From contig UCIV01000023.1 of NCBI GenBank assembly GCA_900472575.1, positions 31,954-95,953 on the forward strand: a DNA stretch of 64,000 bases. Direction: 5' to 3'. This DNA is from Hyphomicrobiales bacterium (lineage in GTDB: Bacteria; Pseudomonadota; Alphaproteobacteria; Rhizobiales; Rhizobiaceae). Numbering within the stretch: position 1 is the first letter of the stretch; the number at the start of each line of letters is the position of its first letter. The translations under genes were made by a program, and so were the position numbers. This document shows positions 38,611 through 46,370 of this stretch, in pieces. The notes below the pieces were generated by a model, which worked only from the letters and a program-made list of their open reading frames with translations, was not told the DNA's origin and ran no database searches.

Positions 38611-38655
38611 ATCGAGAAAAACTCGTATCATCCGATGTTTTCGAAGGAGGGCCAC

Positions 38656-39432
38656 GTGCTGGCGCGTGCGGATGCTCACGTCATTGCGGAGCTTCAAGAG
38701 AAAATTGACAAGATCGCCGGCAGCACCACTAGGAAGCGCGGCGTCTTGCCATTTGGCGTACCTGAGATCGATGAACGCCTCAGCGGAGGTGGTTTGTCTT
38801 ACGGGTGCACGCACGAGGTGGCAGGCGGCGGTGCCGACACGGTGACAGCGGCGGTTTCGTCTCTGTTTGTTGCCGGAATCGTCGCACGGACGAAGGGGCC
38901 GGTCTTCTGGTGTCTCAATCGGACTGACCTTTTTCCGCCCGCGCTAGTACAGGTCGGCCTTGATCTCAATCGGCTCGTGTTCGTCGAAAGCGACAATGAG
39001 GAGGGGATCCTTGAGAGCGCCGAGGAAGCGATCCGGTACGGGGGCATCGGTGCTGTGGTTGCTGAGTTGGTTCGACTGCCGATGGTGGCGTCCCGGCGCC
39101 TCCAGCTAGCTGCCGAGCAATCGGGAACCCTGGCGATGATTATCCGGAGATGGAGACGCCAAAGTGAGTGTACGGATTACGGTCAGCCGACAGCATCAGT
39201 AACGAGGTGGCGAGTGTCCGCCCTGCCGTCGGAGCCATTGCCGGTCGAGGGTGTCGGTCGGCCACGGTGGAATGTGGAATTGATGCGTGCGCGAGCTTCG
39301 GAAGCTTTTGACCTGGTGGTCGGAGCTTGTGATGAGAAAGGACAGATGTCTGCCGTTCATAATGACACCTATATGTCATATCGATGGAATGAGCGTGCAG
39401 GAAACTCGGCGAGATCTTGCTCGAATATGTGA
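38656..39432 (+). CDS. imuA: ImuA-family SOS mutagenesis protein
   Basis: 258 aa. RecA/SulA-like fold: LPFGVPEIDERLSGGGLSYG, then GPVFWCLNRTDLFPPALV, RLVFVESDNEEGILESAEEA, SRRLQLAAEQSGTLAMIIRR and PRWNVELMRARASEAFDLVV, all conserved blocks of ImuA. ImuA works with ImuB and DnaE2 in translesion synthesis through the beta clamp. ImuB and DnaE2 are not here, so this copy is an orphan. GTG 38656 is chosen over ATG 38635 because AAGGAGG sits 6 nt before it. A LexA box is upstream. Confidence 0.88.
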   Translation: MLARADAHVIAELQEKIDKIAGSTTRKRGVLPFGVPEIDERLSGGGLSYGCTHEVAGGGADTVTAAVSSLFVAGIVARTKGPVFWCLNRTDLFPPALVQVGLDLNRLVFVESDNEEGILESAEEAIRYGGIGAVVAELVRLPMVASRRLQLAAEQSGTLAMIIRRWRRQSECTDYGQPTASVTRWRVSALPSEPLPVEGVGRPRWNVELMRARASEAFDLVVGACDEKGQMSAVHNDTYMSYRWNERAGNSARSCSNM

Positions 39433-39869
39433 ATCAACAAAAATTAAATACGAAGCAGCTTATCTGTTCTATTTTCGTTCACCGTTCGGAATATTCTCCA
39501 GTCATGAAAAGAATCTATCGAAATTAAGTTGTTAATTCGAATTGACCCATCGCGGGTTCTCGACTCATAACGACACCGAATCTGATGGTTCCGACAGGCA
39601 CCGAATCAAACAAACCTCCCAAGATTTTTCAAATCCCGAGTGCGGGGATCCCGGTTGATCACCGGGCAAGGACGAGCCCTTGTGGCGGTCAAGCCTGTGA
39701 CGTCCTAAAAAAAACGCAGGTGGCATACCGGCAATGCCTCAGTAGGAACCGGCTTTGAAATTCATCCCGGCCCCAAGGCCGCTTACCGGGAAGGCACGCA
39801 GATCTCGCGTTCAATCGCTGAGCTGTGTCGTCTTCCCGGTCTTCAAGCTGTTGATGGACTGGAGACCAG
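39433..39869 (+). other. About 440 nt without an intact gene
   Basis: The left part is AT-rich. The right part includes a CCCGG/CCGGG stem-loop near 39651-39668, an A8 run (39707-39714), and from about 39716 to 39872 a frame with protein-like content (GNASVGTGFEIHPGPKAAYR, IAELCRLPGLQAV) that ends overlapping the next ATG but has no start codon after the TAA at 39706. It may be the remnant of a tail-fibre or adaptor gene. Confidence 0.4.
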
Positions 39870-41357
39870 ATGAGCGTTTTCAAAATTGGCCTCGGCAGCA
39901 TTGGCGTGGGTAAGCCGAGCATTGGTTCGCGTGGCGCGCCGCCAGCCAATTATGGGTTCGAACGCGGCGTCAATATTAGTGGTCAAGAGGCTGCCGGAAC
40001 TACGTCGGCTATGATCTCTAATGAGGCGATCGATTATTTCGCCTCGAAGGGTGTCGATACGATCCGCTTCACTTACAGCATGGAACGCATTCAGCCCATT
40101 CCTGGCGGACCCCTGGCCCAGCCCTACGCGTCGCAAATCAAAAACCGGGTCGATTACATTACCTCGAAAGGCATCAAGGTTGTCCTTGATCCCCACAATG
40201 CTTTGCGGTTTATCGTCAATGGCGTCATAAACGACAATTCGATTACTGGTGGAACGAAAGTGCTCATTGGGCAGCATGTGCTGTTCACCAACGCCCATTT
40301 CGCAGATCACCACGTAAAAGTGCATAACTATCTGCATGGGCCTTTGACATTTCATTCGCTGATGAATGAGCCTTGCGACAACAATGGCACTCCGGGTGAC
40401 GGCCTTTTTGTCGATGCTGCATTACTTCGCGAGACCTACAACACAGCGATCGCGGCCCTCCGAGCTGCGGGCTACTCTGATGTTATTTTCTGGTCTGGAA
40501 AGGACTTCGGCAACATCTATTCCTGGGAAGCGAACAGTGACAACAGAAACGTTCTCGCTCCCGGACTTGTCGATCCTCTAAACCGGCTTGCAACGGACCT
40601 CCATGTCTACGTAGACCCTTGGAGTTCTGGGACGTCATCGACCGTAACCGACAATTTCATCGACAAGCTCGACCAGTTCGCAGCATACGCGCGATCAGTT
40701 GGCTTGAAAGCATTTGTAGGTGAATTCGGCACGGCCCACGATGCGGCGAGTATTTCTGCATTATCCCAGCTTGTCGCGTACTTCGAGACAAACCGTGACG
40801 TTTTTCCTTACGGGTACACGTATTGGACCGCGGTGCAGTTCCAACCAGATGGCCTGCTTCAGATCCTACCGATCGACCTGACAAACGGAGGAGTTCCAGG
40901 CCCGTACACAGATCGGCCGCAAATGGACATCTTGGAGAGCTATTTCTCTGAGGTGCCGAGAAAGCCCACTTTCGTTGTACCACCATCTTTCGGCGGTTAC
41001 GCGGTTCCCGCGAACGGATTGGTTGGAAGAGCATCCTATGGGGGTGTCACAGCGTTTCCGGCCGCCGAGATGTCTTATCAATGGCAGTATTTTGATGGCG
41101 CGTGGCGTGACATTGAGGGCGCCACCTCATTCACTCACCCTTTTGGAAGTCAGGACGTCGGATATCTGGTTCGTCGAGGCAGTACCGCGACAAACTCCGA
41201 AGGATCGACCACCGCCTATACAGACGCAGCAGGGCCGGTCCAGAGCAGTCCGCCTCCAGGTTATCGGTGGGAATACGTCACCGAAAGTACCGCAACTGAC
41301 CCGAACGTCGAAGAAGACGGAACGCGTGTGGTCGAACTTACAAGGATCGCAGCATGA
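39870..41357 (+). CDS. GH5-like glycoside hydrolase, probable virion depolymerase
   Basis: 495 aa. After a Gly-rich 30-residue start comes a TIM-barrel: RGVNISGQE, GVDTIRFTYSMERIQP, KGIKVVLDPHN, the acid/base motif SLMNEPCD (E167), VDPW strands, and the nucleophile motif FVGEFGTAHD (E285), as in family 5 cellulases/endoglycosidases. The C-terminal about 130 residues are beta-rich and tail-like. No signal peptide, so it is most likely on the particle, cutting host exopolysaccharide or cellulose. ATG 39870 without strong SD; the stop overlaps the esterase start (ATGA). Confidence 0.82.
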   Translation: MSVFKIGLGSIGVGKPSIGSRGAPPANYGFERGVNISGQEAAGTTSAMISNEAIDYFASKGVDTIRFTYSMERIQPIPGGPLAQPYASQIKNRVDYITSKGIKVVLDPHNALRFIVNGVINDNSITGGTKVLIGQHVLFTNAHFADHHVKVHNYLHGPLTFHSLMNEPCDNNGTPGDGLFVDAALLRETYNTAIAALRAAGYSDVIFWSGKDFGNIYSWEANSDNRNVLAPGLVDPLNRLATDLHVYVDPWSSGTSSTVTDNFIDKLDQFAAYARSVGLKAFVGEFGTAHDAASISALSQLVAYFETNRDVFPYGYTYWTAVQFQPDGLLQILPIDLTNGGVPGPYTDRPQMDILESYFSEVPRKPTFVVPPSFGGYAVPANGLVGRASYGGVTAFPAAEMSYQWQYFDGAWRDIEGATSFTHPFGSQDVGYLVRRGSTATNSEGSTTAYTDAAGPVQSSPPPGYRWEYVTESTATDPNVEEDGTRVVELTRIAA

Positions 41358-42775
41358 GCGAACTTCGCGCCATTCGTCCCGCGGCAATGCGTCAGGCAGC
41401 GACCCGCTGCTTTCCACCCCTAACTGGCAACGCCGCGATTCCATATCTTCGGGCTATCACCGAGCACAAAGCTCGTCGTCGCCTTGTCAATCCGCGCGTC
41501 GTCTACCCAAACTGGCGGATGAATGGCGCCAGCGAGGTGGCTGGATATGGCGCGGGCACGATCAAGGTGGCGCTGGAATATCCTGCGGGGGTCTTCACAC
41601 TCGCAAATGAGTGCATCGCGGCCGGCAATGCGGCGATTGCTTTCCCGGTCGGCAACACCACACTGACGTTCAACGTGGCGGTTCCTCGTAAGGCATCATT
41701 CTGGTTAAGACCCCTTGTCACCATCCCTGCAGGGGTCAACTGGATACAGGTTGCGGGCGGAACGCAGTCCGCCTACGGCACTGGGCCAAATGACTACATG
41801 GATATCAGCACCAATCCGGTTGCGGATCACACCAATGGCGGCACGGTCGGCGCGGCGAACGGATCGCTCTTCTTCCCAATCGTCATCGCCTCAGAGCACC
41901 GTGAAGCGGCTCCGATCATCTTCGGCACGAGCCGGGCAGCTGGTGGCACTTACATCAACGATACGAGCCTCGATGCAGGCCCGGAATGCATGATCCTCGG
42001 CAAGAACCACGGCTATACGAACACCGGCATCGCCGCGACCCTGCTGTCGCAGTGGAACGCCGGATCGCATTCTTACCTCGGCGAGCTGATCGCAGCCGGC
42101 TACTGGACGCATGCGATCAACGAATACGGCATCAACGATACAGGTGACACCGCTACTGTTCTGGCAGGCCGCCGCGCTACATTTGCGACTTGGCTCAAGG
42201 GTCTGCGCTCGGACATCATTCTCATCGGCGAGACGATCTATCCTCGCACGAACTCGACGGACGAGTTTTCGAGCAAGACGAACCAGACGCTTTCTGTCCA
42301 GCCTATCCCCGAATTCAACAATCTGGTTCGCGCTGGTATTGCCGGTGAGGACTATTGCTGGGATGCCGCGAGTGGCGTCGATCCGGGCAGAACGGGCAGA
42401 TATCCAGCCACGCAGGATACAGCGGTCGAAGGCTACACGAGAACACTGTTCACCGCCGGGCTGTCCGGCACGACATTGACGGTCTCGGCGGTGACATCCG
42501 GCCCCGCACTCGGACCTGGAGACTCCCTGAGTGCAGCCGGCGCGGCGCCCAACCTGTGGATTAAGCGGCAGCTCACCGGCACGACGGGTGGCATCGGTAC
42601 CTATGAGGTCAACCGCACGCATGGTGGCTTCCCGTGGGTCGCAAACATCGCAGCCGGCACGGCGTTTTCGACTGGCGGCCGGATCTCAAGGGATGGCTTG
42701 CACCTTGAAACGCCGGGCGTCGACACGCTCGTTCGCAATGCTGGACACGCGCTGCTCGATCTGTTGGCGGCTTAA
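41354..42775 (+). CDS. SGNH-type esterase/deacetylase, probable virion component
   Basis: 473 aa. The N-terminal about 180 residues are beta-rich. The SGNH core shows a block I-like IIFGTSRAAG (S193), block III EYGINDTGD (N261, D262) and the C-terminal catalytic pair in RDGLHLETPG. Such domains remove O-acetyl groups from surface polysaccharides. It is translationally coupled to the GH5 enzyme, so the pair may deacetylate then cut the host polysaccharide (inference). A repeat-like VSAVTSGPALGPGDSLSAAG segment lies before the C-terminus. Confidence 0.75.
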   Translation: MSELRAIRPAAMRQAATRCFPPLTGNAAIPYLRAITEHKARRRLVNPRVVYPNWRMNGASEVAGYGAGTIKVALEYPAGVFTLANECIAAGNAAIAFPVGNTTLTFNVAVPRKASFWLRPLVTIPAGVNWIQVAGGTQSAYGTGPNDYMDISTNPVADHTNGGTVGAANGSLFFPIVIASEHREAAPIIFGTSRAAGGTYINDTSLDAGPECMILGKNHGYTNTGIAATLLSQWNAGSHSYLGELIAAGYWTHAINEYGINDTGDTATVLAGRRATFATWLKGLRSDIILIGETIYPRTNSTDEFSSKTNQTLSVQPIPEFNNLVRAGIAGEDYCWDAASGVDPGRTGRYPATQDTAVEGYTRTLFTAGLSGTTLTVSAVTSGPALGPGDSLSAAGAAPNLWIKRQLTGTTGGIGTYEVNRTHGGFPWVANIAAGTAFSTGGRISRDGLHLETPGVDTLVRNAGHALLDLLAA

Positions 42776-42786
42776 GGGGAATGATC

Positions 42787-43023
42787 ATGAACATTGCCAC
42801 TGCGGCCAAGAAACTCACGGAGGACGGAAAGGGTACCGTCCTCATTTCGACCATGAATCTTGGCACTGATGAAGCGAAGCTTCTGATCATCCTTCAGACG
42901 GAAGGCGCAGCCGCTGACGGTCCTTACGTGATCGATGCGCCTGGCGCGACCGAAGACGATATCGGCGTCACACTGAAAAGGTTACGGGATGCTGTCGATG
43001 TCCTTTCGAAGGTCGTTGACTGA
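42787..43023 (+). CDS. Small hypothetical protein, 78 aa
   Basis: NIATAAKKLTEDGKGTVLIS, then strand-rich and ending VLSKVVD. ATG 42787 is preferred over ATG 42781 because AAGGGGA is then correctly spaced. It lies in the enzyme cluster; role unknown. Confidence 0.55.
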   Translation: MNIATAAKKLTEDGKGTVLISTMNLGTDEAKLLIILQTEGAAADGPYVIDAPGATEDDIGVTLKRLRDAVDVLSKVVD

Positions 43024-43030
43024 CTGAACT

Positions 43031-43121
43031 CCCCGGCGCGTCACGTACGTAAGCCAGTGGTCGAGCTGCCCGAGTCGCGGGTGCGGCGTTGGTTCAAATC
43101 CAACCGGAAGGCTCGCCGGGG
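43031..43121 (+). ncRNA. Structured tRNA-like element (unclassified)
   Basis: A 91-nt unit closed by a perfect 8-bp helix CCCCGGCG/CGCCGGGG. Inside are a hairpin GCTGCCCG...CGGGTGCGGC (one small bulge) and a canonical tRNA T-arm GTTGG-TTCAAAT-CCAAC at 43088-43104. Unlike a tRNA, 9 nt separate the T-arm from the closing 3' strand, and no anticodon arm can be drawn. It fills the gap between two small genes. Confidence 0.5.
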
Positions 43122-43152
43122 AATAACTAACACCCCGACATCGAGGCTCCAA

Positions 43153-43392
43153 ATGCAGCAGTTCGACGAATTTGATGCAGTGATCAAGATCCGCAGCGGC
43201 GGGAAGTTCGTGCCTCGTCTAGATGTCATGAAATTTAACGGCCCGAAGGTGAAGGTTCATGTTGCCTGGCCGATCGAGGATCATGAAACCAGCATCTATC
43301 AGGGCGAATTCGCCTGCGTCATCGACAATATCGACGGCGAACCGTTTCCCCGTTCTTGGCTGGCATCAGGCGATTTGGTTCGACTTAATTAG
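43153..43392 (+). CDS. Small hypothetical protein, 79 aa
   Basis: Strand-rich (FDEFDAVIKIRSGGKFVPRL, then VKVHVAWPI and FACVIDNIDGEPFP). ATG 43153 is chosen so the gene starts after the structured element; an in-frame start at 43057 would run through it. The pattern resembles a small OB- or SH3-like barrel, but no family is assigned. Confidence 0.55.
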   Translation: MQQFDEFDAVIKIRSGGKFVPRLDVMKFNGPKVKVHVAWPIEDHETSIYQGEFACVIDNIDGEPFPRSWLASGDLVRLN

Positions 43393-43572
43393 GCGACCGC
43401 CATGACGGTAGGGCGGCTTTCGATGATGGCTTTAGTCTGACAGGATTTCCTGTCGCGCAATCGGTGACACCCGTCGCCCTTTCATTCAATGACTGTCAAA
43501 AAAAGCTGCCGCCACTTGCGATTTTCAAACGGCCATGCACTTTAGCGCATGATGCCAAGTTGAGATCTGCAA

Positions 43573-44670
43573 GTGACACACGCTGCTCCTGTGAATGACC
43601 AGAAGTTTTCCATGTCGTTACATGGTGCACGAGGTATAGCCGCGTGTATAGTCGTTCTAGGGCACACCGCAAACATCGTAACGCACTACGGAAACGGGTT
43701 CTCTCTCCCGCCTGGACTATTCAATGCATCAGCGGCGGTGGTGCTTTTCTTCGTGATGAGCGGGATAGTCTTGTCACCGTCTGCCTTAAAGGCCTCTGCC
43801 GGTGTGTCGGATTTGACGAAATTCTACATTCGCAGGGCATTTCGACTGATGCCGCTTATGATCGTGGTCAATATTGCCTCAGGCGTCTTCGTCGCTTCTA
43901 TTCACCCGCTACTGGCATACCAGGAGCCGCTGACGGGACCGTTCAGAGTCGACGTATTTCTCGTTGGTTTCTTCGGGGCGACACTTAAGATAAACGGGCC
44001 AAGTTGGTCGATCTTCATCGAAATAGTCGCTTCCTCGCTCATGCCATTTCTGGCTGTTGCTGCTGCGTCTCGTTTTCGCTGGCTGTGGCTGATCGCGGTA
44101 TCGGCAGTGGCTTGTGTGCCGGTCTCAACACCCTATCAAGTCCAGATTTTCTTGGTCCCGTTCTTCGTCGGGGCGTGCATACCGTTCGTCGTCGGTAGTC
44201 GAGAATGGCTCAGGATAACGCCGGCAATGGCCAGTGTGATTTCTCTCGGTTTTTTGCTGGCGTTTAACTTCGTGCGACCGGTGGCCCACTGGATGGCGCC
44301 AGAGTTGAATGTAAACACAAGCCCTCTTGTAGTGATCGCCGAGACTGTATTGATCGCTCCAGTCATGGCCATAATGTTTCTTACGTCGTGGCCCAGGCTA
44401 CTTGGTGCAAAGGTTTTCCAGATCTTGGGAGACCTCTCTTTTCCGCTCTATCTCCTGCACTTCAATATTCTCACTCTCGTTTATAATGGCGTGAGAGTTG
44501 CGGGGATTGATGAAGGGTGGGTGGTTTTCATGCTCTCGGCAGTTTTGACGTTCCTGATTACGCTGCCCCTGGCGTGGCTTGCGAATGTTTATGTGGAAGT
44601 TCCCGGGATAGCTGCCGGGCGGAAAGTCGCTGGTTTCTTTGGGGCAAGGCTTAGCCCCCGGGTATCGTAG
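43573..44670 (+). CDS. Acyltransferase 3 family membrane protein
   Basis: 365 aa with about ten membrane helices. The family's first-helix motif LHGARGIAACIVVLGH (His in the R/H pair) is intact, followed by FFVMSGIVLS, FYIRRAFRLMPLMI and the late LSFPLYLLHFNIL block. Relatives (OafA/ExoZ/NodX-like) O-acylate lipopolysaccharide or exopolysaccharide. In a temperate phage this is typical of serotype conversion, which blocks re-adsorption. GTG 43573 or ATG 43612. A CCGCC/GGCGG stem-loop lies about 160 nt upstream. Confidence 0.88.
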   Translation: MTHAAPVNDQKFSMSLHGARGIAACIVVLGHTANIVTHYGNGFSLPPGLFNASAAVVLFFVMSGIVLSPSALKASAGVSDLTKFYIRRAFRLMPLMIVVNIASGVFVASIHPLLAYQEPLTGPFRVDVFLVGFFGATLKINGPSWSIFIEIVASSLMPFLAVAAASRFRWLWLIAVSAVACVPVSTPYQVQIFLVPFFVGACIPFVVGSREWLRITPAMASVISLGFLLAFNFVRPVAHWMAPELNVNTSPLVVIAETVLIAPVMAIMFLTSWPRLLGAKVFQILGDLSFPLYLLHFNILTLVYNGVRVAGIDEGWVVFMLSAVLTFLITLPLAWLANVYVEVPGIAAGRKVAGFFGARLSPRVS

Positions 44671-44872
44671 CCCGAGCCGGTTGGTAGTGATCCTTGATCG
44701 ACTTGAGATAATAGAAACCAGGTGATCGTGCCACCTTGAGGCCATCAACAACGTGCGCCGGCACGTCAACGAATTCTCGAATCTGGCCATTCGTTAGAAA
44801 GAGTTTCAGGCGCAGCTGACTGGCATCGTATACTGCTGCTTCGATATACCTGCTCTTCAAGTCGATACGCAT
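44651..44872 (-). CDS. KTSC-domain protein, 73 aa
   Basis: KSRYIEAAVYDASQLRLKLF, then FVDVPAHVVDGLKVARSPGF and YYLKSIKDHYQ: the KTSC domain, an SH3-like fold ending in K-x-I-K-x-x-Y, found in phage and bacterial nucleic-acid-linked proteins. AGGATTATCG before ATG 44872. It overlaps the acyltransferase gene tail-to-tail by 20 nt. Confidence 0.8.
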   Translation of the reverse strand: MRIDLKSRYIEAAVYDASQLRLKLFLTNGQIREFVDVPAHVVDGLKVARSPGFYYLKSIKDHYQPARATIPGG

Positions 44873-45061
44873 CGATAATCCTAAGAGTGAGATGCATCCT
44901 CCCTGGTCTAGGATATGCGTGCTCGGCCTATAGTCAACGATCCGCCTTCGCGGAGTCTTCAATCGCGCATCAAGGCCAGTCTTCAAACCACTGTTTGATC
45001 TCCGCGGGTCATGCTCGGCATGTCACTCGATTTCGCGCGCTGCACAAATTCTGGAGCCACA

Positions 45062-45430
45062 ATGTCCGACCGCACCCGCATCCAGACCGAGAAGGGTTTC
45101 GAGCCATTCTCGACTATCGACGCCCGGCAGGGAACTCGCTTTCTCGACGTTTCCGCCGCGACGATCGAGGCGAAACAAGATTGGCAGGGCTTCTGCGTTC
45201 GTTTCACCAACCCCGCAGGATGCGTCGTGACCGTACCTGCAACTCTCCCCGGCGACTTCTCGTGTGGTTGGAGTCAGGAAACCGATGGGCCAGTCACCTT
45301 TCAGCCTGCAGCCGGCGCAACGCTCCAGGCGTCTGGAGACGGCATGAAGAGTGCCGGCAAATTTGCCTTGGGTGGAATTGCCGGATGGGGAGAGGGCGCG
45401 ATCCGTTTGTACGGCGAACTATCGGTGTAG
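45062..45430 (+). CDS. Hypothetical protein, 122 aa
   Basis: Beta-rich, Gly-rich and low in Lys (FEPFSTIDARQGTRFLDVSA, then GEGAIRLYGELSV); this resembles small virion decoration or fibre proteins (inference). GGAG precedes ATG 45062. First of four closely packed genes leading to the terminase. Confidence 0.55.
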   Translation: MSDRTRIQTEKGFEPFSTIDARQGTRFLDVSAATIEAKQDWQGFCVRFTNPAGCVVTVPATLPGDFSCGWSQETDGPVTFQPAAGATLQASGDGMKSAGKFALGGIAGWGEGAIRLYGELSV

Positions 45431-45437
45431 GTGAGGA

Positions 45438-45686
45438 ATGAAAGTTAAGATCATCGCTGATGGATCGCTTCGCGGCACTCGTGTCGTGGACGCTCAAGGT
45501 AACGACGTTGCTCAAAAGCTGTCAGGCGTCTCTTTCGAACATCATGCTGGACAAGAGCCGAAGATCAAGCTTCAGCTCTGCCTGGTGGATGCCTCGGTCG
45601 AAGGAACCGCCAAGTTCTATGGCCCGTCCGGGAAAGCCGTGAAGAAAATCGTCTACGACGACGGTTCAGAGGACGTGTTCGCATGA
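45438..45686 (+). CDS. Hypothetical protein, 82 aa
   Basis: MKVKIIADGSLRGTRVVDAQ, then a strand-rich body ending in VYDDGSEDVFA. GTGAGGA before the ATG. No family recognised. Confidence 0.6.
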   Translation: MKVKIIADGSLRGTRVVDAQGNDVAQKLSGVSFEHHAGQEPKIKLQLCLVDASVEGTAKFYGPSGKAVKKIVYDDGSEDVFA

Positions 45687-45898
45687 GCCCAAGGGGTTTC
45701 TCCTCTACCAGCCGCGCACCAAGTAGCGTCGATTACGATGCCATCAAGAAAAACGCGTATCGTGACCAGGACATCCTGATCGTGAATGTCAACGACACAA
45801 AGCTGCCTTGGCAGGAACGCGAGATCTTGATGGCCATTGGAGAGCGCCTGTACGGCAAACCGTCGGCGGGGAAACACCATGGCCGGGAACAGCAATAG
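45683..45898 (+). CDS. Hypothetical protein, 71 aa
   Basis: The ATG overlaps the preceding stop (ATGA); a C-terminal helix (PWQEREILMAIGERLYG). It overlaps the small terminase start by 20 nt. Confidence 0.6.
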   Translation: MSPRGFSSTSRAPSSVDYDAIKKNAYRDQDILIVNVNDTKLPWQEREILMAIGERLYGKPSAGKHHGREQQ

Positions 45899-46370
45899 CG
45901 GACGGCCAAGGAAGTCCGACGAAGAGAAAAAGCGGGACGGAACATTTCGTCCTGACCGCTCGGCAGCAGCTTATGCCGAGAAGGACGCGAACAAAGTCAT
46001 CACCGGCCTTTTCTTCTCTGAGGTTCCGGTTCCGAGCCTTCCTCTCGATGAATATGGCAAAGCCACCTACGAGAAGTGGGCGAGGCTGCTGATCGATCAG
46101 GGCAAATTGACGTCGGTCACCGCGGCTCACTGCGAGTCTCTCGGCCTGATCGATATGCGCATCAATCAGAAGGTGACGTCAGGCAAGGTGCCGACGGCCG
46201 ACGATATGAAGCAGCGCACTTCAGTGATCAGGATGCTCGGAGTTGCAGAAAACGCGCCAGTCATCGCCGGGAAGGCGAAAAACAGGTTCGAAGGCGCAGG
46301 GTTCAGTAATTCTCGCTCTTCGCCGTTCAGATTGCGCCCACTTCGATCCTCTGGTTCTGGAGAACTCTGA
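45879..46370 (+). CDS. Terminase small subunit (P27-like)
   Basis: 163 aa. A basic Gly/Arg N-terminus (GRPRKSDEEKKRDGTFRPDR) and helical body (LPLDEYGKATYEKWARLLID) match P27-family small terminases, which recognise the packaging site. ATG 45879 is selected over ATG 45837 because it starts at the family's N-terminus. It overlaps the large subunit gene. Confidence 0.78.
   Translation: MAGNSNSGRPRKSDEEKKRDGTFRPDRSAAAYAEKDANKVITGLFFSEVPVPSLPLDEYGKATYEKWARLLIDQGKLTSVTAAHCESLGLIDMRINQKVTSGKVPTADDMKQRTSVIRMLGVAENAPVIAGKAKNRFEGAGFSNSRSSPFRLRPLRSSGSGEL

Noticed and set aside
39707..39714. A8 run as a possible frameshift site linking to the coding-like stretch before the GH5 gene
   Set aside because: A TAA in the downstream frame falls at the run itself and no upstream frame with coding character reaches it.
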